This document shows, piece by piece, positions 34,027-48,822 of a DNA stretch of 64,000 bases (position 1 is the stretch's first letter; each line of letters starts with the position of its first letter). Under the pieces are notes generated by a model. That model had not been told where the DNA came from and ran no database searches. It worked only from the letters and a program-made list of their open reading frames with translations. A program made the position numbers and the translations under genes. Source of the stretch: Candidatus Altimarinota bacterium (lineage in GTDB: Bacteria > Patescibacteriota > Gracilibacteria > BD1-5 > UBA6164); the NCBI GenBank assembly GCA_028689115.1, contig JAQTWV010000001.1, positions 907,204-971,203 on the forward strand, in the 5' to 3' direction.

Positions 34027-34060
34027 AAAAATCTAAATCCTACGGATTTAGATTTTTTTA
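34025..34060. terminator. Bidirectional terminator between convergent genes
   Basis: AAATCTAAATCC-TAC-GGATTTAGATTT with T runs on both strands. It ends the small secreted-protein gene and the giant leftward gene, whose stop (34058-34060) lies at its edge. Confidence 0.88.
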
Positions 34061-37000
34061 TTTTATAATATAATCGCTATTTATCTTATATAAAACACTA
34101 GCAACTTCTCTATCAAAATGTTTATCATATAATTTTATAACTACATAATCAGCATAATAATCATATTTAAGAGAATAATTTGAATTAACAGTATTTATTC
34201 TACCATCACTAAATATAGTAAATAATGGTTCTTTTTCAGTATCAGCTATTCTATAAATAACTAAACTTCAAGGATTGTAATCTACATTTTCAGGTAATAC
34301 ATAATAATTATAATTTGTACTATTTAAAAATTGTACATAAACTCATGAATCTACTATTCAAGCAAAGTCATCTATTACTTTTACTACTTTATTTCAATTA
34401 ACACTTAATACTTCATAAAATATATCTTCAAAAGTATCTTTTAAAATTATTTTTGGGAAAATACTATCATTTAATAAATTATTTGATTCTAAAACATCAA
34501 TCTTATAAATATTATCCTTTAGAGTTATTTTTCAAGTTTTTTCATTTACATTAGCAATAATTGTATTATTTTTTTCTATTTTAACTCAAGATGTACTTCA
34601 AGTTCAAATTAAGAAATCATAACTTCAACTATTTGATAGTGTTAAATTATCTCAACTATTATTTGCTAATTTTGAAACCATTCATCATCTAACTCTATAT
34701 AAACTAACAGGTTCATTATCTAAATTTTCATCTAAAACTCCAGAAATATTATCTCATTCTAAACTATTTATTTCAGGAATTGGACTATATATTTCAAAAG
34801 GAACTTCAGCATATCAAACATTTCAATTTTTATCAGTTATACTAATTCAAATCTTTTTATTAAACAATTCTTCAAAAACTCAAACTTCTAAAATAATTTT
34901 ATCATCACTTTTTATGAAATTTAAATTATCCATAGTTGATGAATCATCATCATTTTTTGGATTTCAATCAAGAGACGTATCTTTGTCTAAATCAAAATCA
35001 AGCGAAATTTTGGCAATTCATTCTATTCATGAATTTTCAAATATATATTTTGTTATGTCAATATCTTGTTTTTGATAAACAGGAACTCTAATAGTACTCA
35101 TATTTAACTCTGGAGAATTGTTATCTGCTTGAATTTGTGGAGATAATAATATTTGATTACTTATTGTAGAATTTATATTATTTTTAAATCATAAAACTTT
35201 AGAATAATAAAAATCATTTTTTCTACTATTTGTTATTAAATATTTATCAGATTCATAACCTAGATTATATAATTCCCAATCAGAAATATACTTAAATTCA
35301 AGAGAAACCTCTGAATCATCATAATATTTTAAATCAATATATGTATCATCTCTGACATCTAAATTATTTCAAACATAAACTATTTTTGTTCATTCAAATA
35401 GTGGTTTTCAGATAAGACTTCTAATATCAGTTCCACTATAAGTAATTTTTCAACCAGTTTTTACATATCAATTTCATGTTATTCAAACAACATTTATTGT
35501 AGATGTTACCTCTATATACCTATGTTTAGGAACAATTATTGATTTAACTTCAGTATTTGCTGGTAGGAAATATTTTAAAACCAAATTTTCATCTCAAGAA
35601 TATATCTTTGTTCAATTTGATATTGAAACAACATTTCAATTAATTAAATCATCTTTTATATCTTTTAATTCATCAGTTGAAACTTCAATTCATCTCAAAT
35701 CTCATACATTACTTATATTTACTATATCTTTTCTTTCTATATATAATCATTTATCTTCCACTAGATTAATATCATCTATTCAAGCAATTGCATCAATAAC
35801 AGATTTTTTTCTATATTCTGGTATATAAGTTGATAATCTTTCGTTTAAAAATTTATCAACTACATTGTAAAAACTTAATCTATAATTATTTATGTTTTTA
35901 ATTCAAGAAAAACTTATATTGATAAAAGAACTTGTTGAAGTATTACTTTTTGCATTATTTACAGCACTTATATAAGTATCTCAATTTAAAAATTTATTAT
36001 CACTTGAATCCAAAATTAATGGTGATTCATTTAAATAAACTTTTTTATCCTTAATTCCTAAATTTTCTTTTAAATACAATATATTATTAGCAAAATATAA
36101 TAAATCTTCATCACTATCATTATCAAAATCGATAATTGTTGTTTCTTCATCTCATTGTAACTCATCTTTATAATCAAAAAGTCTATATGATTTATTGTTT
36201 TCCAAAATGTAAAGTCATTCATAATTATATCAATAATCTGAATTTGCATTTTGTGAAGTTGTACAAGAATTTGTAGTATTTGAAGTATTAGTTGTATTTG
36301 CAGCCAATAATTTAGATGTATCATTTTTACTTGTATTTCAACTTGTATACTTAGATAATGCAGTATTTGTACTCGCTAATAAATCATTTCATTGTTTTTT
36401 TATTTCTGCATTTACAGAAGTTGATTCATCATAATTTACTAATGCTTTTGTTTTCTCAAATGCATTAGAATTATACTTATCAAGCATAGAATTATATTTT
36501 TCTTCATCAGAATTATCTACTTTTGAAACTTTTTTAATTGGGTTATTTAACAAATTATTAAAATCAGACTTAAATTGTTTATTTTTAATAATTTCAGTAT
36601 TTACTATATCTTTTAGAGTTTCAAATTTATCTAAATTATTTTTTTGTAAATCACTAATAACCTTATCTTCTCAAGAAAATGTATAATTTTCTACATTTTT
36701 CCACAAATCTCTTAATTCATCAAATCTAGAATCTGAACTAAATGCTTCACTTGCTAGATTTTTTCAAACTTCTTTTTTAAATTCAAGATTACTAATTGTA
36801 TTAGTTGTATTTTTAGAAATATAATCTTTTCAAGATAAAATATTTTTTACAAGTATACTTGCAACCAATTTTTTAATAGAATTATTATATCAGACATTTG
36901 GATTAACAGTTTGACTTTCTGTATCTATATTTACATCAGAAGGAGTAACATTTCTAAAATCTAAATCATTAACATTTATGTTAAAAATATTTGTAAAATC

Positions 37001-40000
37001 TGCAGTAAAACTATTTATAGGCATAGCTGTTTGTCTAGCTAATTCAACTATAAATTCAGTATCGAATTCTAAGTTTACATATGTTGTAACTTTTATAGCA
37101 TCAATAAATGGAAATGAAAATTGTGGTAAACTAAGATTTAAATAATCAGTTCATAAATACCCACTTCTTTCAGTTAAAAATGCAATTTGATCTCAAGCTC
37201 TCCATTCTGGAACAAAAGGTGATGATTTCAAAATACACATTGCCTTTGTTACTAATTTTAATATATCTAAAATTGCTTCTAATTGAGAAAACATCTTAGG
37301 TAGAGTTGGAGGAGGAGGTAAATCAGGAAGTTCTACACTAGGAATAGTTGGAAGGTCTGGTAATTCTGGAATTTCTAACTTAGGTAAAACAGGAATACTT
37401 GGAAAAGTTATATTTACATTTGGAGCATCAGATAAATATAGATTTGGTAATTCAGGTAATAATATAGGTCTAGGAGTTACTTCAAACTCAGGTAATTGTA
37501 TATTTAACGCAGCTCTTATATTATGTAAATCCAAGATTATGTCTGGCCATTTTGGAAATTGTATTACTGGAATATCAGGAACAACCATACTAATAAGTTC
37601 AAACTCAGAAGTAAGAGAATCTTGTCTTTCATTTTTACATTCTTTACATTCTTGTTCATAATCAACAAAAACATCAATTAATAATTGCCAAGATTTTAAA
37701 ATAGATTTTATTAATATAAATAATTCAACCCACGCTTTAAATCTCTCACCATTTTTTCAAATCCGTCATCCTAACATAGATGAAATTGAATTGATATCAC
37801 AAAGAATTTGTTCTAAATAATATTCTTTTTTATTTAAATATTTATTAATTTTTTGTGGTATTTCCTTATAACTTTTCAATACCTCAATATTGGCTTCAAG
37901 TGATGAAATCAATGTTTGTGTACCTAAAGCTACTTTTTGTGATTCATTATTATATTTTTCACATTCTGCTTGTTTATCAGGATCAGTATAAGAACATGTT
38001 TTTCAAAGTGACCAAGAATTTTGTGCTCTTGTATACTCTTTTTTCCGTGAATCAAGTGTTTTTCACCGAGTTAATAAAGTCTTATCAATTTCAGTTTCAG
38101 AAATCCAAGGTAATGACATATCAACAGGAACTTGCTCTATTTTTACAATAGGTAGCGATCACATAAATTCATATGCTTCTTTTATTCAAGAACTATATTT
38201 TTTTGCATCTTCAGCTAATCATGGTGCTTTACTACTTAAAGCATCCATGTTAATAACATCATTTTGAGTCCTATCTTTATTTCAACTTCTTTGCATCCAG
38301 TTTTCTTTATTTGTTTGCCAATCTAAATCAGTATCAAAAATTCAAGAAAAATCTGGTAATATTATAAATAATGTTGGAAAATCTGTTAATTTATTAACTA
38401 TTTCTTCTATCTGTCTAGTAACCCAATTCATCAAAAATCATGGAAATGCTTGAATTCTTTTCTTTGAAATTTTAGTAACATCAGAATAATCAAAACCTCA
38501 AGCAGATGGATTTATTTTTACAGAAACTGGTGTTCAACTAGTTCAAAGAGAAAAAAGTGGTCAATGTCAAGCATTTGTATGAGTTGATACAGCATTTTTA
38601 ACACTTCATAAACTAGAATAACTTCATTTTCAAGTTATATAATTATAATAATTATTAACATAATTTTTATCAATATAGTTTTGTTCATCAACTGAACAAT
38701 TTCAATTTATAACTCAAAAACTATTTCAATAAACAGGATAACCGATTGAAGCAGGATCTCATTCTGAACCATCATTACTACATCAAAGTAATGGTTTAGC
38801 TGCAACTATACAATTTCAACCTGGAAACAAAGGTGAGATTCAAGGCATATTAGCATTTCATGCTTTACTAGCTGGTCAACCAAAACATGCAGCTAATCAA
38901 ACACCACCTGTAAGAGTTGGTGTAACAAATAATCTAAAAAAGTTTGATGCACTATTTGTACCAAAATATCAACCAGCTCAAATAAATGTAGAACTTGTAT
39001 CTGGTGAACCAATTTCTCAAAGTGCTTCTCACCAAGCTTGAATTACATTTGCTGAACTACATGAAGCATCAGCATTTAATGACATTGGAGAAATAGGATA
39101 AATTGATGGTATAGTAATACAATAAGGTGAAAATCAAATATCAAGTCTTGTCAAAGCTGAAAATATAGGAATTCATTCTCAAATATTTAAATCATCCAAT
39201 TGAAGTTTTCAATTAAATACTGGGTCATTTCATGGAGCTAAAGGAGCCCAATTTAATGGTGCAGAAATACATGAACCATTACTAAATCAACAACTAAGTC
39301 AATTTACAGTTGATTGTAATGAATCAAGACCAGAATTTATACTTGATCATGCATTTCATAAATCAAAAGTTATATCACCACTTACTGTATTAAAACTATC
39401 TTCATCATCTGGGATTCAATCAGAATCACTATCTTTAAATAAATCAGATAATGTTTCTTTTGAATATTGACTTAAAGCAGTTGTACTTTTTGTTAAATTT
39501 TCAATATAATCTGGAACTCAATTATTATCAGAATCAACTGACATATTTAAAACTGATTCTGGTAAACTACTAGTATCACAACTAGGATTTTTAGTTCACT
39601 TATTATATAATCTAGTACTTGTAGATCTAAAAATTTCAACTGGATCACTACAATTTTCTAAGTCATCTTTTAGTATAATATCTCAATAATTATCATCTCA
39701 AGCTTCTCATAATTCAAATAATCATACTTGCATATATCAATATTGTAAAGGTTTTACAACTCAAGTATAATTTATAGTTAATGTTTCATTTGAATTTAAA
39801 GAAAATTGGTCAATTAAAAAATCATAATTGTTATTTGGTTTTTTAGCTTCTAAATTTTTAGAATTTGTAATAGATTTATCATCAAGTGTGAAATAATCAA
39901 GTACATCTTCTACATAAGCAATATTATTTAATTTCTTTCATGAAATATTTGTCAATTTTACTTCTACATCAACAAAATCTCATTTAGATAAATAATCTCC

Positions 40001-43000
40001 ATTTCTATCTAAAAATACTTTTTCAACTTTTATTCAAGCACTATCTGAAAAGTCAGATTTAATAAAAGTAGTTTGACTAATTGTATCTGGCAATTGTGCA
40101 AGTGAATCTACACTATTTATATCAGATAATTTTAAAGAATCTGATTTAGAATAAGCTAATTGTTCAAATATAAAACTATTTACTAAATCATAATCAACAG
40201 TTTCTTTTTTATCTTTTACAGTTCAATTATCAATTGAACTTTGTACATTTGCTAAATATTTTTGATTTTCACTTATTAAATCACTGTTATCATAAGTATA
40301 ATCAACTTGATATAATCAATCATAATAAACAAGACCTCCATCATTTCTAATATCTTTATTTAAACTTATTCAATAATCATCACTAACTGTTAACTTAGTA
40401 AAAGTTGGATTTACAGATCAAGAACTTCAATAAAAAATATTTATTTCTCAAGCATCATCAAGTGTAACTATATCATCAATTCAATCATTATCCATATCAA
40501 AACTTTCAGCTCTGATAATATTTCAATTCAAGTTAAATTTATTTGCTAAAGAAAGTCTAGAAAAATCCTTATTTATATTATTTAATAAATATGGTTTTCA
40601 ATCTTCACCTACAAAAAATATATCATCGTATCAATCTCATGTAAAATCTCAAGTCTTAATTAAATCAGGACTTCAAAGATCAACAACATAAGCAAGATTT
40701 CACTTATCTAAAAATCTAGAACTTGTCTCTATATTTTCTAGAAGTTTAAGATATAGAGTGTTCTTTATAAGCAATATATCATCTTTAGAGTCATTGTTAT
40801 AATCAAAAACCCTATATCACTCTAAGTCATCTTCATTATTTATTACGTCTCAAATTGTAGAATCAAATTGTTTTAAATTCGTAGAATCATTAAAAGTTTT
40901 TCTTATAGATTTTAAACTAATTACTGGATCTCAAATATTTATAGCTGAAAAACTCATATTTTCTTTTAGAGATTCTCAAACTGTTTTTCACGCTGAAAAA
41001 GATAATAGAGTTTTATTTTCTCCTCACCATCAAAGTCATCATACAGTTTTAAAATTTTCATATGATGAACTATTACTTTTTGAAAAAGTATTTAATGAAT
41101 TATTTGATGCAAATGGATCATTATAATATACGATTAATGATTCATTTTCTGCTTTTCAACTTATATATGAACCATAAAATGAAGAATCTAAATACAATAA
41201 AATCGTATTTTTAGATGTAGATACCTTGCTATCATAAGCCGTTTTATCCCTTGTAACATTTATAGAAGAATCTACAAAATCAAATCATAATTTTCAAATA
41301 ATATCACTTCAAGACTTAAGATTTAATTCTAAGTAATCATTTGAATTTGAATTAACTTCAAATGAAATATTTCCAGTTCTAGTAATATTTCATTTTTCAT
41401 CTACTTCTAAATACGATTTTCAAAGACTATCTCTTAAATATAATTTTCAACCTGAAGTATAAAATCTATAATTTTCATCTAAATATTTTCAAAAAATTGT
41501 AGTTTTTGAATTATTTAAACAATCACTTATATCAGAATCACAAACCAATAAATTTGTATTATCAGGAAATGCATAATTTATTTCTCAAATATGAGTATTA
41601 AGAGAATTGTTAAATATATCTATATATAATTTAGAATCTTTAAATCAAACATTTGTACTTATATCTTGTGATAAGTCATTTGGAGAATACATTTTTAAAA
41701 ATCATGCATTCTTTGAAATTGAAAATGTATTATTTGCTAGATAAGGATTATTTAAAATAGAAGTCACAGCTAAAGCTTTACTATTTTTATCAAATATAAG
41801 TGAACCAGCTAAGTAATCTACTTGTTCTACATCTCAATAATTTGCTCAAAGTAATGTTGTATAAATAGAATTATAACTACTTTTTGCAATCTTATCTTTA
41901 TTCCAAACATAAAAACTTTCTATTTTTGCAGCATTTTCTCAAACTCAATTTACAACTATATTTCAATTTTCATCTAATATCGTAAAACTATTTAATGCAA
42001 GAGAAGGATTTGTAGAAACTTTAAAATATCAAACTCAAGGATTTACAGTTCAATAAACTTTAAAATTTGCTTTTCAATCTTTAAATATAGTTTGAGTTTT
42101 ATCAGATGATAAAACATGAGAATACTCAGGTAATATTTCCAAATTCGCTTGTGTAGTAGAATCTGTATAAACTAAGTTATTAAATCTATCCTTTAATTCT
42201 ACATTTACATTTGAATAATCAGTAGTATTTGCTTCAATTTTTGCTTTTGATAAGACTAAATCAATTTTCATTGCAACATCTGGCAATATATCAATAGTTT
42301 TTGTAACTATTTGTCATAATCACTCTATTTGAAGTTCAATTGGAATATTTTTTCAAGCAGTTGTTCTAGTAGAAAACTCAATTATTCAAACTCAATTAAC
42401 AATATCAAAATATGGTTGTACTAAATCTATGTAACTAGAATTAGCTGTCATATAAACTCTAGAATTAAAATTAGTAAGTAGATTTCAATCCTTATCTTTT
42501 ACATCAACTTTATATTTATAGCTTCATCAACCTACATAAAAAGCCCCAGAAGTTGAAACTGCATCAATTTGAAAAGAATCTAAAACATTTACATCTTTGC
42601 TAGTTGAAAGAAGTAATTTTCAATCAGTAGAATTAAGTGAAATATTTACTGTACTTTTTCAAGACTTATCAGTAGTTTTTAATCTAAAAATCTTATATCA
42701 TTCATAAGTTGTAGTTGTAAAATCAGTTTTATCATTATCAACAAATAAAAGTGAATTTCAATCTATATTCATTTTCAAATCATAAAATTCTCATGAAACT
42801 GGATTGTCAAACTTGTCTAATATAGTTATATAATTTGTCGATAAACTACCTCATTTTTGTAAATAATTTGTTGATAAATTTAAATCTAATTTAACTGGAT
42901 TACTAGGTAAAACCTCAAAAGTTTTTTGAGTTAAAGATCCAAAATTATCCTTGATTTTTAATGTATATGTTCAAGCTTCTTTAAGTGAAAATAAAGGTTT

Positions 43001-46000
43001 AAATCCAGATATATCATTAAATGTATTTTTTTCTAATAATTTATCATTTTTATATAATTCCAGCTCAATTGGGTATGAATTTGCAATTATACTTCTTGAT
43101 TTAGAAATGTTGTCTAACTTAATAACTAATTTCTCAGTAGAAGTAGAATTATTATTTATTAACTCAGAAGTTTCATCAATAGTTGACTTATATCAATCTA
43201 TCAAATATAAGTTAGTTTTATCACTTGCAACAACACTAGAAATTCCAGATTGTACTTCAAGTCAAGAATTACCATTTTTTAAATTATATGTAGAAACAAA
43301 TATACTTTCTCCTCTAATTTCTATTTTTAAAATATTTGAAGATAGATCTATAACATTTGAATCTTTATTATCATTTATATTTACACTTGCTCTTAGATAA
43401 ATATTTGCATCATTATTTTTTGTAGTAATTCAATATTTAGCCATTCCAGCGCTTGATCTAACTTTTAAGTCTTTAAAAGTTACGTATTTAGTCAAAAGTG
43501 ACACATTATTTTTATTTGTATCATCTATATCAAATAGTATCTTTTTATTTGCATCAGATAAATCTTTTGTTTCATCATTTGCAATTTCTGCCTTTACTAT
43601 TTCAAAGTTTATATCTGTAGAATTTAGAAAAGTTAAATTTTTACCATCACTACCTTTTAAAATAGCTCTTAACTCTACATTATTATTATAATAATATTTA
43701 TCTGAATCAGATTCTAGAGAAATTGAACCTACAGATAATTTATTTTCTATACAATCATTAACTCCATTTTTATTTACATCTCAAGAACAAGAATTTAATT
43801 CAGCTTTTTCTTCATTTGAAAGTAGAGCAGGTCAACAAGCTCAATCAGAAATAGCCAATGTTGGTGGCATCATATCTCACAACCGACACATAACTGCTGG
43901 CATCCATTCCCATATAGGAACTCATTCAGGAGGTGCACATTTAAACAAACTTTCATTACTTGTTTTTGTTTTTCAAATATTTAATCAAAGAAGTTTAGTT
44001 GAAATATCTTGATTTTGTCAAATAATACTTGAATATGGATTTGTAGCTTTTGCTTCTGGATCAATTCAAACAAACATATTTGAAGCATCTCAAGATGCTC
44101 ATAAATATGCTATTTCATAAGTTTTTTTATTTTTTGGTAAAAAATATTTTTCATTATCACTAAACTGATTTGATAAATAATTTTCAAATACAAAACCATA
44201 TTTAGAAGAAACTGAATTTAAATTATTCCAATAAATAGCAAAAACAAGCATATCATAATAACTTATTTTTTTTGATTCTCAACCAATAGTTATTGTTTTA
44301 CTTCATTTATTTTTTAAATATGATTTTAAATCAAAATTAGCAGTTGGATAATTTCAAGTAGTAAAATAGTTATTGATTTTAGAATTATTTATATATAAAC
44401 CATTTTTTTCATTAATATCTCAATTTCATATTAATCAAAATAATTCAGTTAAAAAATTTCATTCTTCATTTACTGGTAATATTGAATTATCACCTGATAA
44501 AATTCAAGATAAATCAGATAAAAAATTTCATTCTTCTGTATTAGATAAGTTAGAATCAACAATTCAAACACTTGAATTATTGATTAAATTATTAATTTCA
44601 TCTGATTTATCTTGAAGAACCTTATCAAGTTCTACTGAAACTTTATCTAAACTTATATCTGAAACATTTTCTAATTTTAATCTATATAAATATGGATAAT
44701 TTATTTTTGCATAACTTGCATTTGCAGAAATAAAATCTATGTATCTATCTTTATCAACTGCTAAAGACGGAGCAATCATAGAATTAATTTGTTTAGTTAA
44801 TTCAGTAGATGTAGGAGATTTATGAGTAATAAACGAATCTATTGTCTTATAATCATAAGTATAAACTTTCCATTTAGAAGTAGAATCAGTTGTTAATCAA
44901 GTAACTGGATCTGTTATTGAGTATGCACTACATTCACAATCTCATAAACCAGAACAATACTCTGTATATCAAACTTGTTTAACTATAACTCAATCTAGTT
45001 TTATTATTTTCTTTTCGCAAAGTCATGCTGATAATGATAGATAATTTTGATCAAAAGTTTTTGTAAAGTTAAAAACTTTTCAAGTTCAATTAGTATTAGT
45101 TATACATTGCCATCATGGCACACCAGTTTGTAATGAATTTGAACCATAGGTTGGTATCTTATATGAATTTGTCCAATTAGAAGAAAATGAATCATAATCT
45201 AACTTATTTGCTAATAAATAGTTATTATCAGCACAAAAAAATGGATTTTGAACTTTTGAACTATCAGTAATTTTCTTAGAACCATCAATATCATAAAGAT
45301 TAACAATTGCTCATTTATAATCAGTGTTGGTATTTAAAACCATATTTCACTTAGCAGTTTCGCTTTGATTTAGATTAAATGGAGAATTTCTTCACCATAA
45401 TCATTCTAGAGAAGCTCCTGATTGTAAATTTGTAAGACAAATATTTCCAAAAGGAGACAGTGTATTTTTATCTGGCTCAATATTAAAAATATTTAACCCT
45501 CTATTTGATTCAACTAATTGTCAAGAATTTGATAAAGAACCTCTATAAATAGAACATTGTTCTGCAGATGTTATATTTGAAGCTTTATTTCAAAACAAAT
45601 AATTTTCATAAGTTTCATTAACAAATTCATCTACATAATCATAAGTAGTTGGAATTGCTATTTTTCTAGATAATCAATTTGAAACTAAACTATCAATTTG
45701 TCATTCTAACTCATCATTTAATTCTTTTATTATTTGATCATTTACTATATCAAGAACACTAATAAAATAAGGGATAAAATCTACATTTACCTCATCTTTT
45801 GTGTTATATCTTCATGCATTATAAACATTTTTTCTCAAATCTCATATAGAACCTGGCGAAAATATTTCTAAAAATTTCTTTATAGAACTATTTATTATGT
45901 ACCTAGATTGTATATCTGGAATATTATCTAAACTAGTATCTACACTGCTTAAAAGAGATGGATCTAGATTTGGATTTACCTTTTTAGCTAATTCTGAAAT

Positions 46001-46855
46001 TGAATTATTTGAATTTCAAAGAATTTCTTGTTTTAACTTATTTGCTAGATCTTTTGTAAATCTATTATAATTTATATCTTCCTTATTTTCTAAATATCAT
46101 TTATATCAAACATAAGAATTATAATTTACAGATTTAGATTCTCTAAAAGCATCAAAATAAAAAACATATGGTTCATAATCCTTGTTATAATATTCATCTA
46201 AATTTCAATTAATAGAGTTTTTTGATAAATCATATAATCAATTTCAAGTATAATAATCATGATTTTTATCAAAATAAGTTTTTAGTGCATCTGTATCATC
46301 TCAATCATCTCCTGTATTTGGTGAAATGACTCAATGCCAAACTTCTGGAACTGCTTCTTTTTGATTATCTATATTGTATTTATATTTTCTATCAACACTA
46401 TCATAGATATATGTTTTATCATCAAAATCAGTATAAGGAAGAATTGTTTTAGAAACCTCGCTATCTTTGTAAACCAATGGAAGTGGTAGGTTTCAAACTA
46501 AAACTGTTCAAACAAGCTTTGATTCAAAACTTACATCTTTTAATCATTTATATCATTCATAATAAAGAGCTTCATTCATTGAAGCTATATCATAACTAGT
46601 TGCAGTTTTTGGAACTGGTAAAATAACTACTTTTGTATTTTCTAAAACATTTGTAATATCTTTACTATATCTTTTTAACTCACTTGTTATATCAGAATAA
46701 GTATCTTCATCAACAATTATAGAAACTAAATCATAATATTCACTTCCAGATGCAGAAGCCAAAAAATCAAAAAACGGTAATCTAAAAGTGATACCTGAAA
46801 GCATTGAAAATATTAAAAAACTTGATAGAAATTTTTGAAATTTTGTATACTTCAT
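34058..46855 (-). CDS. Giant secreted surface protein, 4,265 residues
   Basis: A single code-25 frame of 4,266 codons, followed by hand without meeting a stop. N-terminal signal segment: FLSSFLIFSMLSGITFRLPF. Motifs seen in order: a dockerin/EF-hand-like GDVNKNGVNDCIEN near 1,025; FG-GAP/VCBS-like Asp loops, FDYNNDSKDDILLIKNT near 2,020 and DMDNDGIDDIVTLDDAG near 2,120; thrombospondin-type-3-like DSDNNGVPDYIE near 2,440 and DSDSDGIPDDEDSF near 2,480; a Pro-rich segment PELPDLPTIPSVELPDL near 3,165; and another Asp loop DFDNDSDEDLLYFAN near 3,580. Between them are long Thr/Asn/Ser beta regions. Calcium-binding repeats and size suggest an adhesin or contact fibre at the cell surface. No catalytic domain recognised. 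Confidence 0.8.
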
Positions 46856-46883
46856 AAACTAGTTTTTAATGTGAATAAATAAA

Positions 46884-46925
46884 CAAAAAAGAGTTTTTAA
46901 CATTTTATGAAAAAAACTCTTTTTT
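46884..46925. terminator. Intrinsic terminator after serS
   Basis: AAAAAAGAGTTTTT / AAAAACTCTTTTTT hairpin with a ~12-nt loop and T run, between serS and the start of the giant gene. Confidence 0.8.
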
Positions 46926-46968
46926 ACAATACTTTTGTACTATTTTTTTATACAAAATTTAGTATTTT

Positions 46969-48228
46969 TTATATATTTTTTACTCATCACATAAAAGGAA
47001 CCAAAACTTCTGGTATTTTTACGTCTCATTCTTCTGTTTGATAATTCTCAATTATAGCAATTAAACATCTTCAAATAGCCGAAACTGTACCGTTTAAAGT
47101 ATGAGCAAATTGTAAATCTCAATTTGAGTCTCTATATTTAATTCCAAGTCTTCTAGATTGAAATTCTCAAACATTACTACAACTTGTAACTTCTCTATAT
47201 TTTTCTTGTCCAGGCATCCAAGCTTCTAGATCAAATTTTTTCATTGCAGGATTTCATAAATCACCACTACAAATATTCATTTTATTATAAGGAATACCTA
47301 AATCTTGCCGAACTTCTTCTTCAACTCCTACCATAAAATCATGCATAGCTTTACTTTCTGTATTTTTACAAAAAACAACCATTTCAACTTTATCAAATTG
47401 ATGTCATCTTAAAATACCTCTAGTATCTTTTCAAGCACTTCAAGCTTCTCTTCTAAAACAAGGACTATAAGCAACATACATTTTTGGTTTTTCTAAATCA
47501 AGGATTTCATTTGAATGATAAGAAGTAACTGGAACTTCAGAAGTACCAACTAAAAATAAATCATCTTCACCAGGATTTACGCTATAAATCCCATCTTCTC
47601 CAGCAGGAAAAAATCAAGTACCAAACATAGCTTGTTCTTTTACTAAAACTGGTGGCAAAATAGGTTGAAATCATTTAGACATCAATTTAGAAACAACATA
47701 GTTTATAATTGCAAATTGCAACATAACTAAATCTCATTTTAAATACCAAAAACGAGCTCCTGAAACTTCACTTCATTTTTCAATATCTATCCAACCTTTT
47801 TTCTCTCAAATTTCCCAATGTTCTTTTGCTTTGAAAGAAAATTTTGTAGGTTCCAAAAAACTTTTTTCAACTATATTTCCATCTTCGCTATCTCAAATAG
47901 CCGCAGTATCATCAAGTAGATTTGGAAATTTATAATACTCAGATTTCCATTTTTCATCTACTACTTTTTGTCTTTCTTCCAAAATAGATAATTCATCTCA
48001 AACCTTTTTCATTTCTGCAATTTTTGCTGGTCTTTCTTCATTTGAAAGTGTTGGAATTTCTTTACTTACCTTGTTTTTTAAAGCCCTATATGAGTCTACC
48101 TTTATAATCAAGTCCAATTTTTCTCTATCTATCTCCAAAAAAGCATCTAAATCCAATTTCATGTTTCTTTTTTTGATAACATCTTTTACTAAATCTGGAT
48201 TATTTCTAATAATTTTTATATCTAACAT
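46969..48228 (-). CDS. serS: Seryl-tRNA synthetase
   Basis: Charges tRNA-Ser; class II synthetase. It has 419 residues. The N-terminal coiled-coil arm for the tRNA long variable loop opens [20 protein letters not shown]. Motif 2 is [20 protein letters not shown], and motif 3 is [19 protein letters not shown] (family LNGS.lA..R). FLVGTSEVP and VTSC also match. The tail VLVPFMGG is typical. TGA encodes internal glycines such as in KKVGDELS. A convergent-type terminator follows; the upstream spacer of about 125 nt holds two hairpins. Confidence 0.95.
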
Positions 48229-48275
48229 TTGGCATAATTACTAACTAAATTTATCTAATTATAGAGAAAAATAGA

Positions 48276-48314
48276 AAAAATCAATAAAATATTTAAGATA
48301 TTTTATTGATTTTT
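48276..48314. terminator. Hairpin with T tail upstream of serS
   Basis: AAAATCAATAAAATA / TATTTTATTGATTTT inverted repeat with a short loop, 10 nt from a second hairpin. One may end transcription from smpB; the other may be part of the serS leader. Confidence 0.55.
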
Positions 48315-48321
48315 AAGTTTT

Positions 48322-48356
48322 AAAAAACTCTACTAAAAATTTTAGTAGAGTTTTTT
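48322..48356. terminator. Intrinsic terminator after smpB
   Basis: AAAAAACTCTACTAAAA / TTTTAGTAGAGTTTTTT hairpin overlapping the smpB stop codon, with T runs either way. Confidence 0.82.
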
Positions 48357-48822
48357 AAATATATTTTTTCATAGCAATTTTTGCTTCACGGTCCATTGTT
48401 CTCTCTTTTAAAACTTGTTTTTTATCATAACTCTTTCTTCATTTTGCAAGTCAAACTCTAAGTTTAATTAGACTTCATACAAAATATAATTCTAGTGGAA
48501 TTATAGAAAATCAAACTTCTTTTGATTTTCAAGAAAGAAATAATACATCTTTTTTATGTAAAAATATCTTTCTAATCCTATCTGCTTCAATCGAAGTTTT
48601 ATTTGATAGAGTTTTCCACGGAGAAACATTCATAGATTTAACATATAGTTCTCAGTTTACAACAACTATATATGAACCTTTTAGATTTACGTGGCCTTGT
48701 CTAATACTTTTTACCTCATATCATTTTAATTCAATTCAAGCTTCATATGTATTTAGTATTTCATAATCAAAATAAGCTTTCTTATTCTTTGTTATAAAAT
48801 CATTATTTTTATTATTTTTCAT
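48355..48822 (-). CDS. smpB: SsrA-binding protein SmpB
   Basis: Binds tmRNA and brings it to stalled ribosomes (trans-translation). It has 155 residues, normal for the family. Motifs: NKKAYFDYEILNTYEAGIEL (family N.rA...Y.i.e..eaGi.L), GYEVKSIRQGHVNLKGSYI (GtEVKSlR.G.anl.dsy), LSGKSKEVGFSIIPLELYF, and the basic tail KGRKSYDKKQVLKERTMDRE (KG...yDKR...k.rd..Re). Its ATG lies 11 nt inside the M23 peptidase gene, so translation is coupled. The tmRNA gene itself was not found in this window. Confidence 0.95.

Noticed and set aside
36070..36324. 84-residue frame on the minus strand with many Ile and Gln
   Set aside because: It lies in another frame inside the 12.8-kb gene, whose frame is open and matches the regional composition.
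42951..43400. 149-residue plus-strand frame
   Set aside because: Antisense to the giant surface-protein gene; no start signal or family likeness.
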